From Asterella californica (Eukaryota > Streptophyta > Marchantiopsida > Marchantiales > Aytoniaceae), in assembly GCA_036924285.1 (NCBI GenBank), contig JAYKYS010000008.1, positions 11,044,501 to 11,108,500 of the forward strand: 64,000 bases of DNA, read 5' to 3'. Numbering within the stretch: position 1 is the first letter of the stretch; every line of letters starts with the position of its first letter. The position numbers were made by a program, and so were the translations under genes. The notes beneath the pieces were generated by a model that was given only the letters and a program-made list of their open reading frames with translations, was not told the DNA's origin and did not search any database. Below, one piece after another: positions 36,949 to 48,790 of the stretch.

Positions 36949-37866
36949 ATTTATGAGTGGAGATCTGTGCACTTGTACCTTTGAAGCGCAAAGTCTCACA
37001 TGCCACTTATGGATTTTCTAACTAGTTTTTCAACATTCTTGGAACAACTAACAATTAAATATTTTTTGAATATTTTTATATTTAATATAAATTATTTATA
37101 TAACACTTACATCATTTCTGATATTTTAAAGAGAACAAAAGTACCGAAGTTGATCTAACATGCTTATTTAACGATGCTACCGCAAGTGCAACACACTGCC
37201 ACTTTCTTTTGAGAGAATTTGAATTTAGGCTATGGTTCCGATGAATTCAGATATGATGTTTCTGGGACCCAACAGGGTAATATACCGAGTTACTTTCTGC
37301 ATGGACGTTTTACACTTGAGTGAAGCTTTGTCTTATTCCCGCATTTGTCCTTAGCCAAGTATATACTTGAGCCTTCCAGGGTTTTGTAGATTCACGTTCA
37401 CTTTTGCACTTTCTCCCAGGTACAGAGGAGGTTAAACTGAAATGCTAGCAGTTCTTCAAATAAGGAGAATTCCCCGTCCTTAAATTTTAGAATTTTTAAC
37501 TTGTATATATATGGTAACATGAAGTTTTTTGATAAATAAATATGCTAGTAAATTAAAGCTAGTCTTAGGACAATATTCTATTCCTCCGGACTTGATAACT
37601 TTTAGGAAGGCCTTCAAGGACGTGAGAAGAAGAGCAAGAGGGCAATTGCCCGTCAATCTGCACGGGTGGTTCGACCCGACATCGGGAATCCGGGATGGTG
37701 TGCGGCTTTTGTCCTCTAAAGAACAGGCCATTTCTGTACTGTACTTGTCGGGCAGCTGCTTTAATTTACTCAGTTCCAACCCCCAAGGTAGAGTTAACTC
37801 TACTCATATGTAATTGGTTTCGTGATAGCCTACCTTTGGATGCATATGCACTACAACTCTATGTAT

Positions 37867-37950
37867 ATTCACCTCCTCCATCTTTCGATGCAAGAGGAAG
37901 GAGTTTAATTTGATACCTAACCCTTCCGGCAGAAAGGGTATTAAATTAAC
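37867..37950 (+). repeat. Two-hairpin dispersed repeat, copy at 37.9 kb
   Basis: ATATTCACCTCCTCCATCTT precedes GTTTAATTTGATACC..CCCTTCCGGCAGAAAGGG..ATTAAATTAAC, the same order as the other copies. The CCCTTCCGG core is intact. Confidence 0.7.
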
Positions 37951-38134
37951 GTCCTTGTGTATTAATGTATTTTAGTGTATGAAATTTCGCATTTGTACCT
38001 TCTGAAGCACGGCACTCGGATCAACACTTATGGGTCTTGTTTTCCTTGTGTTTCCAGACATGGACTAATAGATAATTTTTATAGAATATTTTAATTATTT
38101 ACATCTACTTAGTATATATAGTTTATTTAACACT

Positions 38135-38152
38135 TATATATATATATATATA
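38135..38152. repeat. (TA)n microsatellite
   Basis: An uninterrupted TA run of about nine units. Confidence 0.85.
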
Positions 38153-38679
38153 ACATTACGCGAGCAAAAGTTATCAGAATTCATCCAGCATGTATATCGG
38201 AGACGGTAAACCAAAACGCCGTTAAAGCGCCCTCGCGTCTTATCCTGCAGTTTAATTTTACCTCCCGAAACCTTCGCTTCTATGTATATTCACACAGTTC
38301 ATGTTGCATGCATATTCATTTTTGCTTGCGAACGTTCATCCATGGGGGTGGATTATTTTTAGCTTCAACGTAATTATTTTCTACTTTGTCCATTCTTGGG
38401 ATCCTCTTCGTGAGCAGGACTTTTTTGCCGAGCTCTCTAGTTAAATTGATATGTCGTAGGTGCTACCCGTGCAGTCTTCATTTCCTGCGACACTTCTATG
38501 ACATGGATTTTCAAGAAAAAGATGCAGAGTACATTGAAAAACGGTGGTCGTGTCACGGAGTTCCAGCGGAGGACTGGAGAGAGTCTACGCGAGACATTTA
38601 CTCGCATGTGACGGTTAATCAACGTTATCCAAGGGGTGACGGAAGCACAAGCAATCCAGTTCTGGTATGAGATACTAGA

Positions 38680-39527
38680 CAGAGCTGCGTAAGAGAGTCA
38701 GAGATGTCACTCTTCTTAGAGACACCGCTCCGATATTGACGGTTGTCTTTGGTTTGGCTGAGCGGATAGAGCTCAACATGGTAAAGGAGAGGGTGGTGAC
38801 TGTTGGGTTCAGCAGGGACGCATCACATGGGGCGACCTCCTCTTCTCGAGGATCACAGGCTACGCAACAGCGTGGTAGTGGTAGGGGTAAAGATCGTGCT
38901 GAACACTCACGATCCCATGGAGATGTTGAAAGATCTGGTGGACAGAAGCCCATGCCGTCCTTCTCTAATCAGCAGCAAGCAGGTCCTTGCTGGATGTGTG
39001 ATGGTCCTCATCAGCAAAAGGATTGTCCACAAAGAAGAGATAGTTATGAGACATCTGGGACGTCGCAAGCAGTGCCTAGGCAGTGTGAGCATTGCGGACG
39101 ACCAGGTCACAATAGTGGCCGTTGTTTTGATCTCCATCCCGAGCTACGGCAAGGGAAGGTTGATCGTGGACGAGGCGGAGGAGCTCATGGAGGCCGTGGT
39201 GGTCGAGTTGGAGATAGAGGTCCAGCACCTGGAAGAAGGTCAGTCGGTCCACTGCTTGCTACGACGTTAGATGCAGGTATGGCTGCTCGGATTGAGCAGT
39301 TGGAGCAGAGGATAGCTAGTATGGCTATGGCTCAGTGGAGATCTGGTGGAACAGAAGCTTCCACGTCTTATGGAGGAGAAGGAGATGACTTCGACTTCAT
39401 GGCTGGTGTGGCGCAGATTGAGACATCTGCGGTAGTGACTCGGAGTGCAGTACATATCTCTGAACCACGAGGTGCGTCAGTGGAGTTGGATCCACAATGC
39501 TGTCATGATGTGAGTCATTTCACATAG
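38680..39527 (+). pseudogene. Gag of Ty3-type retrotransposon E, C-terminal half
   Basis: The frame reads LRKRVRDVTLLRDTAPIL just before the 38736-39527 open frame, which resembles the end of a Ty3-type capsid. Inside that frame are two zinc knuckles. CWMCDGPHQQKDC (residues 85-97) has a shortened C-x2-C-x3-H-x4-C spacing. CEHCGRPGHNSGRC (117-130) has the standard one. An Arg/Gly-rich linker and EQLEQRIASMA follow, and the frame ends before any protease motif. Upstream frames (38386-38670) may hold more capsid in another frame. Coding stops shortly before the family-B LTR at 39604, which probably inserted into this element. The family is distinct from A-D. Confidence 0.65.
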
Positions 39528-39603
39528 TAAATGATTCACCTCTCTGTTAGGAGTTAGTCTCTCTGAGTGAAGTTAAGACGTCAGAGAAGTCGATTCTGGA
39601 GGC

Positions 39604-41018
39604 TGTGGACATTGACGGCTACAGGTAACGCTTCTACTCTGACACTTGGGAGTTAGTAGCGGTGGAAGTTAGCTTAGTGTTACTCCTAGTTCTTCATGCA
39701 TATATTAACATCGTTGTGTTATACGTTTGAAGTCCTAGTAGGCTGATAGTACGCTAGTTATCTTGTTCAAGCATTTGTGAGCTTGTGCAAGTGACTTCTT
39801 ACTTGTCCATGATGTTCAATGTACATAACCTAGGATTTCCATGCTGATAGGGGTTTAAGCTCATGGGTTGTACTTACGTGTTGCCCATGCACGCTTTCTA
39901 GCTGGTGTAAGTTTACCTTTAGGGTTGCGTGTCATTTTAGATAGTTTAAGATTTACGCTGGCACTTTAGGGGACTTAACATGATAGCCAATGAGTGGATT
40001 TAAGTTACCACATGGTTTAAGGCACAAAAGGAAAGCCAAGTGGAGCTATGAACTCCAATTGGTCCGTTTTTGTCTTTTGTAAAACTCTAACTTTAGAAAC
40101 AGAGGTCTAAGGAGAGTTCGATCATTTGGTGAGGATATTGTGAAATCTGAGAGCACAAGAAGATAGAGCTCATCGTGCCAAGCACTGTCAGTGAAATTCT
40201 TGATCGATTTGGATCAATAAACAAGGAGTTATGTCAATTTGAAGTTCGAGTTGAGTCAAAATTGCATCTTTTTTGTTGGATTTGGGGTTTTCAGTGTCAG
40301 TAGCAGCAGAATCGAGGAAATTGCTTCAAACCTTCGTGGTTGCTTTCACTGTCAGCGGGGCTACAACTGTCCAAAAAGTTTCAAGTCATTTGAGTGAATG
40401 ACTAATTCAGGATGGCCGCTGAAGTAGAGGGGGTCTGAAAAGCTCTCAATCTAGAGCAGCAACTTCAGAGAACGAGATCTGGAGAACGGTGTACAATCAG
40501 GAGTCTCAACTTCACATGGGTGTTCAGTATCTTGTAGATTCCAAATCCTGTAAGAATCTTCCAAAGTGATCAAGCCAATTTTTTGTTGTAGGTCGAAATA
40601 GTTGTCTGAGTATCAGAAATTACCGCAATATCTTTGCCCAGAACTTTTCTGTCCATATCTTGATGCCAAAATTTGATCTCAAGCTGAAACTTCGTGTGTG
40701 TGCTCAGTGGGGCCTCTTTTACATGTAGGAGAAGTTTAGAAGTCTAAACCTTCACATATTTCTCAATCTAGTTCAAAGTTCACCGTCTGATCTTATCATT
40801 GCTAGTTAAGCTTGAACTTTGCTTCCTGAACATATCAGAAGAGCCAAGAGACCTGTATGAGTGTTTTACAGTGTCACCTTGTAACCTGAAGCTTATCCTT
40901 TGAGTAAACCAGCCACAGCTAGAAGCCTAGTGCTTCCTTGAGTAAACATATCACAGCCTTCACGGTCATAACACATCCAGAAGGTTCCGCCCTTCCCAAG
41001 AAAACTCTCACCTCGACA
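39604..41018 (+). mobile_element. 5' LTR of retrotransposon family B (copy B+)
   Basis: It begins TGTGGAC and ends CTCGACA, directly before a primer-binding site. The minus-strand copy at 51513-48203 is collinear with it in reverse complement over most of its length (for example TTTAAGCTCATGGGTTGTA, GCACGCTTTCTAGCTG and TTGGATTTRGGGTTTTCAGTG). At 1415 bp it is close to the ~1280 bp left in the other copy after removing an inserted LTR. Confidence 0.8.
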
Positions 41019-41020
41019 TC

Positions 41021-41038
41021 TGGTGCTTCCACTGAGAG
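41021..41038 (+). other. Primer-binding site of B+
   Basis: TGGTGCTTCCACTGAGAG starts two bases after the LTR end and is identical over 18 bases to the site of element C at 61739. A tRNA ending CTCTCAGTGGAAGCACCA would pair with it. Which tRNA this is I cannot settle; a threonine-type plant tRNA is one guess. Confidence 0.7.
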
Positions 41039-41087
41039 TTCTTGGGGTGATTGATTGAGAAGGTTGAGTTTACTACAAGGAGAAGAG

Positions 41088-43150
41088 ATGGATCGCAAGG
41101 GCACTGCTGCTGCTACTTCTACAGCTGCTGCATCTACGTCTACTGCAGCAACTTCTGTAGCACCAGCGGCTACAACAACATCTACATCTGGTCTAGATAC
41201 GATTGAGATTCTGAAGACGCTTGCGGCCCTGGTCCAACAGCATCTGATCATTGGAGGGGGTGAGTTAAAATCCACCAAGGCTTTGCAAGCGATAGTGAAT
41301 AGGTGTGGGAGGTTTGAAAGAAGAAATATTTCTAGATATCTGCGTGAGTATAGAGGAGAGATGGAGCTGGTTAGAGTTACTGATGCTGAGATGATAGCAA
41401 GTTTTGAATTAGCTATCATTCCTGAGTTGCAGGACCAAGTTAGGGATGTATAGAGAAGAAATCTTGGAACCTGGATGAGTTTTGAGCGATCTCTTCGAGA
41501 GGAGTTTCTTGAAGAAGATTAAGAGAGAGTTACTAGGAGGACGTTTCTGGACTGGGTTGAGCAGCAACCTAGTCGTATGATGAGCTTGAATGAGTTGCTG
41601 AGAGAGTTTGATCAGAAATATCAACAACTTTCAACTCTAGAGCGAATAACCTTAGATGCTAGGAGAACAGAGCTTTTCCTACAAGCTACCGATGATGCAC
41701 GGCAGATCGGTTATGTTTTATGTTGGCCGATCGATCTACTGAGGGAGGTGTTACCGCTGATTGTGGGAGAGTCGAGGATGCTGTGGCTGTATTAACGAGA
41801 CAGAGGAGGGGAAGAGTGGTTGTGGGAGGACGTCCGCTTGCAGAAGTGGTCACTCAACCTTATGCTGCTCCTCAAGTACAGCAACCTTAGGCTCCTGCTC
41901 CCATACTTGCTGTCTCGGCTGCAGTTCCTTTAATGCCCGTTGTACCAGCTCCTGTACAACGAGCACCTTTTCAAAGACCTACAGAGAACCATCGTCAACA
42001 AAACTAGATCGAAGACCTGATTCGGCAGATGCGAGAGCTGAAGGTGGAGCTAGCTGGCTTGCAGAGGGAGCAACCACCGGTGCCTGCTGCTGCACGTCCA
42101 GGAGGTGCTCCTGTTCGTAGATATATATGATGTGATAGTCCTGATCATTTCCGAGGAGACTGTCAAGAGCTCACAGCTGCTTTACGAGATGGTGTGGTTC
42201 GCTATCAGAACGGTAGGCTGCACCTTTCTTCTACTGGAGAGCCGTTGAGCACGCAGTTTGGACGAGGAGGCATGAGGAGTCTACCTCAGATTGCTACAGC
42301 TGCAATGGCAACTGCGTTGATGACACCATTGGTAAATTCTGATGTATATGCTAGGCACATTGAAGTCTCTTCTAGTCCTACATTGCTAGATAAGACTCTT
42401 GAGAAGAGTGTGGCTCCAGTTCCTCCTGAGATATTGAAGAGAGGAGTCGAGTCTATTCATAGGGTCACAGGGTGGGGAGATCCTGTAAACACTGCTTCTA
42501 TCAGAGCATTCTTGGATGTAGATAGACACGTTCACTGGCAGGATGCTTCTGTGGAGGAAAAGAGGTGACGAGAAGCCTCTGAACTTGATACTGGAGTTCC
42601 GGAGGAGACTGGAGATAGACGGAGAGTCACCAAGAGGCGAGCAGCTCCTCCAGAGGACATCCCCTCTACTTCTCAAGCTCCTCCACCTGCACCAGGTCCG
42701 ATGGAGGATGTGCATAGGTCTCAGCAAGAGCCAACGGCGGCTGGAAGGAGGTTTACTGCCCAAGAGAAAGGGAAGGGACCGGCCTACAAGTTAGCGATTG
42801 ATATTGAAACTTCTATTGATCTGAAGAGCGTTCTAGAACAGAGGATATTGGATGCACGAATCGAGTTTTCTCTTCAGGAAGTTCTTGGTATTGCAAAGAG
42901 GGAGTTTCACGAGCTGATCATCGACATCATCAAGCGCAAGAGACAAGTGATGTCTGAACAAGTAGAAAGTCAAATGATAGATGTGATAGGAGCTTCTGTA
43001 AATGATGCAGAGTTCAGAAAGGTGCATTTTTAGGAAGCTGATGACACGAGATATCAGCAAGAAGCGTTGGTTGCTGGTACCAACATTATTGAGTTCGACG
43101 ATCAGGGAGCTGGCGAGGAGAGTCCAGCTACTAATACTGTTCCTGTGAGA
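41088..43150 (+). pseudogene. Gag of family B (copy B+), multiply stopped
   Basis: The ATG at 41088 starts MDRKGTAAATS, an Ala/Thr-rich leader. It is followed by a capsid-like region shared with families A and C: ALQAIVNRCGRFERRNISRYL, FELAIIPELQDQVRD, FLDWVEQQPSRMM, LLREFDQKYQQL. In-frame stops occur at 41451 (TAG) and near 41519, and a shift occurs near 41720. The zinc knuckle near 42123 is destroyed: the first Cys is now Tyr and the Trp codon is a stop, leaving CDSPDHFRGDC. Downstream the family-specific KGPAYKLAIDIETSIDLK and EVLGIAKREFHELIID segments are clear. The copy ends near 43150, about 20 codons short of the protease, where the minus-strand element D begins. Confidence 0.8.
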
Positions 43151-43155
43151 CAGGG

Positions 43156-45453
43156 GCTGCCGTAGTTGGTGGAGGAAGCTGCTGTACTATCTTCCGTCGC
43201 TTCTCCAGCTCTTCTTGCATGTTTGCTTCAACTTCTTGCCTAATGTCAGGAGCAAAGTACTTTGGATCTTCTCGGTCGTAAGCAGGAGAAGAAGGTCGCT
43301 CAGGAGAAGATGACCTCTCCTTACGCTGCTTCTTCTTCTTGATCTCCTTCTGACGGATTCTGACTTCCCTTTGCTTCTGGTACTTACTTTGAATACTGCT
43401 TCATCCAAGACTTCTTCTGGAGACCAACTGTCTGAATCCGGGCAAGGGCTCCAAACAGTGTCATCCGCCAAAGTGAAAGAGGAAGTTGTCTCAAGTGATG
43501 TCGTCTTCTGAGCTGCAGTCGTCTTCTGCAGCTGAGGTTCCTCTCCTTCGCACTTCTCGGGGTCTGGTTCGTCTTCCTCGATATGGAGACAATCCATACA
43601 ATTCTCAGGATCTTCTTCTTCTACCGTGATGTGCTGTACCACTGCTAGCTCGAGTTTAGAAGCTGATGCGGCTTCTGCAAGAGGCGTAGTCTCTGCAAAT
43701 CTAATCATTTGTCGTGGGCGTAAGGTCTGAGGACAATCTCCCGTGAAATGTCCTGCTTCCTTACAATTTCCACACAAGGGAACTTGCCCAATCTACCTTC
43801 TCGAATGAGGACAGGTGGACCACCAGTGTCCTATCTCTCCACAATTGTTGCAGGCTCCAAGAAGAGGGTTTAGAGGTCGTTGTGATGAAGAAGGTTGCCA
43901 GGGCATCCTGGTCTGTACATTACTAGCCCTATCTCTAGGTGCATAACGATTATATTGAGCAGGAGGTGTGGGAGTGAACGGTTGTATCGTCTCGATCTTA
44001 TAGCAGGATTCTCCACTGAGATCGTGTAGATATCCTTCATCGTCTTCTTCCCAACCTGCCCAATTGACAGCTTGGTCCTGTGTACACTGATCTCTGGTGT
44101 GCCCGGAAGAGTTACAAAGGTTGCACCAAATGTTTGACCGAGAAGCTATAGGTTGCTTCCGCTTGTCCTTCTAGTTCAGAAGATGAACTTTCAGATCGAC
44201 AAACTGCTTCAGCACTTCATCGATCCGAGGATCAGGTGCAGACTGAATGATCTGAGTCTGAGGCATCTTTTGCACAACTTCTTCCCTTGATCGTATCTTC
44301 TCCTTCTTCTTCTTCCGTGTCTTCTTCTCTTGTTCAGATTCAGATTCTGAACTTTCGACAATAGACTCTTCAGAAGTAGAGGACACTTCCGAATCATTGT
44401 TATCAGTTTCAGTGGACTTGGACTTCCTCTTGGACTTCTTCGAGGTCTTCTCTTTATCTTTCGTTATGTTTTGAGTGATGCTCAGGGTTTCATACTGCTC
44501 GGCATGCTTCTGTACTTCTACTAAATCATCACCTCCTCCTCTTTTACAATACAACTCCATATCCTGAGACAATCCTCCCAAGTACCAGTCCATGGCTTGC
44601 TGGGCATAATAACCGAATCTTCCTTGGTTCTGAGGGATGTGATCCAAGAGGTCTTCAAACCTCTCGGTATAATCCCGCAGTGTCTCTTTCTTCTTTCGTT
44701 CGAGCCTCTGAAGTTCTATGAGGGTCATCCGATCATAGCCCACTCCTCTAAACCTCTTCAGAAAAGCTGCCTTCAGAGTAGCCCAAGCGGCCATTACTAA
44801 CCCATCATCCAATACTTTGCTCATCCATTTCCTTCTCTTCCCTTCCCTATGATCAAACTGAGAAATACACGGAGTCCGTCGACATCAGAGTCTTCCTTGT
44901 TGGATCGAGAGATGGTCTCGAACATCGTGATGAAGTCGTCCACGTCAGCATCATCGTCATACGAATGGTACTTCTGCCAAGTGTGAGAAGCCATGTCGAT
45001 TGCTTGCTGATGCGACTGCCAACTTCTTCCTCCCTCAGGTCCAAGTGATGGAGATGGTCTTCTCGAAGGTCTAGGTCTGTCTGAATCACGAATGTGGTCT
45101 TCTGAGTCAGAGCTACTGTCGCTGTCGCCTTCTGAGACATCTGGAACGATCTCCTCTAGTCTTTCTTCACCTTGAGAAGCCTCTTCCGCATTTGGGAAGA
45201 CGTCTTCCGAGTAACCAGTACCAAAATCTACTTTATACACGTGATCACCCGGTTGGCTTCTGTCTTCTCCAAAGATTATGCTCGAGATGGAAGGCTCTTC
45301 CAACTCTACTGATCGGATCTTCCTGAGCTCTTCTTCTTTCCTTTGGTGTCTCAAGGATATCCGCTGCTCTCTAGAAGCGGTTCGCTGGGATGAATGTATC
45401 CACTCAGGGTCTTTACCCGTGCGTCTTCTGCTTCTTCCTCTGGTCGGAGACAT
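43156..45453 (-). pseudogene. Gag of Ty3-type retrotransposon D
   Basis: The minus-strand start MSPTRGRSRRRTGK at 45453 opens a basic then acidic N-terminus. SWQSHQQAIDMASHTWQKYH and DDFITMFETISR lead into the capsid. A break near 44824 separates it from MAAWATLKAAFLKRFRGVGY and LRDYTERFEDLLDHIPQ (Retrotrans_gag-type). A Lys/Ser/Glu-rich hinge follows. After a stop near 44171 come three zinc knuckles, CNLCNSSGHTRDQC, CNNCGEIGHWWSTC and CGNCKEAGHFTGDC, all with standard spacing. Near 43380 a frameshift leads into KEIKKKKQRKERSSSPERPS and EELEKRRKIVQQLPPPT. Coding similarity ends at the B+ junction near 43150, so protease and later domains are missing. Gag forms the virus-like particle and packages RNA. 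Confidence 0.75.
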
Positions 45454-45796
45454 CTACCCGAGTGTTGAGAAGAGATGTCCCTCTTCTTCTAATACTAGAT
45501 CCGGCAGACTGATTGTCTGAACAACCGGTCACAGGTTCAGAACGTCTTCTTCTCCTGCTTCCTATTTTACTCACTGCAGTCTTCCAAGATCGAGTCTTCC
45601 AAGAAGCTCTTGGAAGCAGGAAAGCGGCTTCTTCCAGTTCCCCCTGATGTATCTCATCAGCTTCTGGTTGCGATTCTGTCTTCTAGCAAGATAGAGTCCC
45701 ACAACACATTCAACTACAATCGAAGTTAGTTCGGAATGAAACTAACTACTGGCACACAGAACCAGGAAGCTTAGAACATGCGTTACTAAGATGAAA

Positions 45797-45814
45797 TCTC
45801 CGGTAGCGGCGCCA
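45797..45814 (-). other. tRNA-Asp-type primer-binding site of element D
   Basis: Reading the minus strand, TGGCGCCGCTACCGGAGA matches the well known plant gypsy site TGGCGCCGTTGCCGGGGA with three changes. It lies just inside an LTR end (..CAGTGAGCA) and upstream of the gag start at 45453, as expected. Confidence 0.8.
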
Positions 45815-45821
45815 AAAATGA

Positions 45822-47400
45822 TGCTCACTGTATGTAGTGTCGCAGGATTACTCCTTTTGCCCATTTAGTATAAAAGATATTGTTCCCACATAGGATTTGC
45901 ACAAGTAACACTGCTCTAAGTTCTAAGATCTGTTCAAACACACAAACACACGAGTTTTACTTAAAAATCCCGTCTTCTCACAAAACCACACGGCTTCCAG
46001 ACCTTTCAAAAGGTGCTCTGGACCTAAACAAACAACTACTAACTAAAATATCACACAACTATCTACAAAGAAGCTCGGGAAGACGCTTCCTGCTTCCAGG
46101 TCACTTCTTCCGGTCTTCTCAGTACCGTCTTCCCGAAGCAATTCTCGGCTTCTTGGGGTTCAACTCGGCTTCTCACGCCTCCAGAAGACTGCTCCTGCTT
46201 CGTAGAAGTCGACTGGCAACATCTGTCGCACATTGCTCTTCCAATTCCCAACGGGTTAGATCAATCATAGGGTGTATGCCCCCTGTAGCCTTCCCAAGCT
46301 TCTGCTTACGGAAACAGTCTTCCTGCAGCACTACAACGACATTCATCTTCATGGAAGCTCAATAGAAGTCTCGGAAGCTCACTAGAAAAAGGTAAGAAGA
46401 TGGGGAAGATGGGGAAGAAGGGAAAATCCAAACGAGAGAGAAATAAGATGAAAATGAGAAATTAAGACTCCGACAGGCTTCTAGTCCGGATCTTGACTAA
46501 CAAGCCATCCCTGCTTGTAATAGTTTGGGGAGGAAGACAACAAAAGTGCGTACAGTTACACAGTCTTCTACTTAAGGATGTCATCTTCTGCTGTGGGAAG
46601 AAGGCTTCTTTCTTCTTCTCTCGCTGCTCCGACTACTCTGTCTTCTAGAATCTCTTATCCATAGGACCGTGTGTACGTGGATCCGAAGTGCTCCACTGGA
46701 TGAGCCAAGCTGCGAATCTGCACAACTGCTGACAGTCACCGTCACTCAAGAAGAATGCTTCCCATGCACAATCGGGAGTGAATTCAAGAAAATCCACCAC
46801 CCAGAAGACACAGACAAAGCTTCTGCACTCAAATCAGCAATCCATTCTCCGAGAAGAAGTCACATTGGTGTTGGGAAGCTCACTCCTTCGACTTTCTGCT
46901 CCTACTCCTCGACACATCAGTTTAGTCAACAGGACTATACAAGGATGTTGTTCCCTGCTCCTAAACTGCTCACTACCTCCATCTACATCTTCGAACCACT
47001 GTTGGCAACGAGCATGCAGACCCCTCCAGCGTAATCCCAATCTATTCGTATGTCTCTAACATCGGGTGTAGAGTGTGTGCACACAGTAGTGTGTACAAAA
47101 ATGTGACTAACGTGCTTAATGCGCATCTCATGTGTGTTCAAAATCCTACTCCGTCTTCCTTGAGACGTAGAGAGGATCCCCTCCAATCCTCGACTACAAC
47201 CAGGGAGAGATGGGCGCTGTCAGGAGGCTGCCACCCCACATGCAAGCGGTTCTCCTTCCTAATTAACCATCCACCTTACTACTTCTGCGCTGCCTACTCT
47301 ACCACATGGTCACCTATCTAATATTACACTAAAACTGCCACTTCTTAAGATAACATGTTCGGTTCCTACTAAGTTTGGACAAGTCAACTTGTCTTCTGCG
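45822..47400 (-). mobile_element. LTR of element D, outer limit uncertain
   Basis: The minus-strand LTR end lies within 45819-45823, next to the primer site. The sequence upstream is non-coding and extremely rich in GAAG words. No second copy is present in the window, so the LTR start cannot be fixed. The coding-like region that resumes near 47640 sets an upper bound. Confidence 0.5.
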
Positions 47401-47639
47401 CTTTGCTGCCTACTCTAATTGCTCGGATGCAATCTCCATTTGATCTGCTCCTACCTGAACTCCTAACTCGGCTTCTGATAAGCTGAGAAATCCTGTGAAT
47501 ACCTCGGGTGTCACTGAGGTGGCTTCCTCCTCAATATTCGTCGCTAGCTCTACTGTTGTTGCTTCGGAAGACGAAAGCGTCTTCTGGGAAGCTAGGTTGA
47601 CTTGTGCTTCCTCGCTCTTCTAAGACACTAGTTCGACAA

Positions 47640-48202
47640 TGGGAGCCATGGTGATCTCATAGGGGTCCGGGGAAGTCGCTTCCTCCACTCGAAATACCTG
47701 AGAAGACAACTTTTCTTCCTATCTTCCAGAAGACACCTTGTCTTCCGAGGCTTCTTCCGTGGTCTTCTCGGCTTTCAAGTGAACAGCGAGGTCGGACTCC
47801 TCCTTCTCCAAGTCTGATCCGGTCGATGGTGCTGGGGCTTAAGAAGACGTAGTTGTGGGTGGCAAAATTGAAGAAAGATCGTAGAGTATCTTCACTCTCT
47901 CTATCTGCCGATCCAAGTATCGGAACATGCTCTCCTTGCACTCTACCAACATCGCCCTGGACTCGTCTTCCCATTCCCTAGCTAAGATAAGAAGCTTCCT
48001 ACCCGCGGTGAAGTTAAACTTCTTCCGAAGCGCTTCCACCGTCTGAGCTAACATCTCATGCGCACGAGCTTCTGCTGCTTCCTGTTGCGTCTTCTCGGCT
48101 GCAGTCTGTGCTTCTGCGGCTTCTCGCAGTATCTTTCACGTCGTCTTCTCCTCTGCAAGGGCGGTGATCTTACCCCGAACTCGCAGAACCTCTTGGCCAC
48201 GT
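47640..48202 (-). pseudogene. Coiled-coil open frame outside the D LTR
   Basis: On the minus strand, an Ala/Glu/Gln-rich heptad-like stretch (REAAEAQTAAEKTQQEAAEA) precedes EALRKKFNFTAGRKLLILAR and YLDRQIERVKILYDLSS in a 71-codon frame (48054-47839). The reading extends upstream through one stop, and downstream into Glu/Ser-rich sequence with stops. It lies on the outer side of the D LTR, where the 3' end of another element is expected. It may be an extra post-integrase frame of a D-family copy. No domain is recognised. Confidence 0.4.
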
Positions 48203-48314
48203 TGTCGGAGTGTAATCCGTCTACCTAGGAAAGCGCCGGTGTCGTGTCATGGACCGGCTCCTACCTGAAATTCAAACTTCGATGCTTGTCGTTCCAAAGA
48301 CACTTATGGGTAAA

Positions 48315-48790
48315 ACAAGCTAGGCCCTAGCTTACGAGTTTTTGGCACAATTTCAGATCTCCATTTCCATCGCATAGATGGGTAGAGCTCCTTGTCAGCT
48401 TTCCATAAGCACTTTGTCTACTTCATTTGGACGCCTAGTGGAGAAGTTACAAGACTCGAAAGATGGAGAAAACAAGCTAGGCCCCAGCTTACGAGTTTTT
48501 GGCACCATTTCGGATCTTTGTTTTCATCGCATAGATGGGTAGAGCTCCTTGTCAGCTTTCCATAGGCACTTTGTCTACTTCGTTTGGGCGCCTAGTGGAG
48601 AAGTTACAAGACTCGAAAGATGGAGAAAACAAGCTAGGCCCCAGCTTACGGGCTTTTGGCGCAACTTCGGATCTTCACTTTCATCACATGGATGGGTAGA
48701 GCTCGTTGTCAACATTCCATGGGCATCTTGTTTACTTCGTTTGGACATCCAGGGAAGAAGTTATGCAATTTGAAAGAAGGTAAAATCAAG
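48315..48790 (+). repeat. 157-bp tandem repeat inside the family-A LTR
   Basis: The motif ACAAGCTAGGCCCCAGCTTA, or a variant, recurs at 48315, 48472, 48629 and 48786, each exactly 157 bp apart. The full units between them are alike. The motif is close to a palindrome. The LTR copy at 6055 has two units at 150-bp spacing. Confidence 0.9.

Noticed and set aside
37529..37813. Overlapping 94- and 99-codon frames on opposite strands with a local palindrome GGGCAATTGCCC
   Set aside because: Neither frame shows a family signature. The palindrome is short and isolated.
39528..39700. Possible Ty3 protease continuing the E gag (ILEAVDIDGYR and onward)
   Set aside because: From 39604 the sequence aligns with the start of the family-B LTR in the B- copy, so the protein-like reading there is coincidental.
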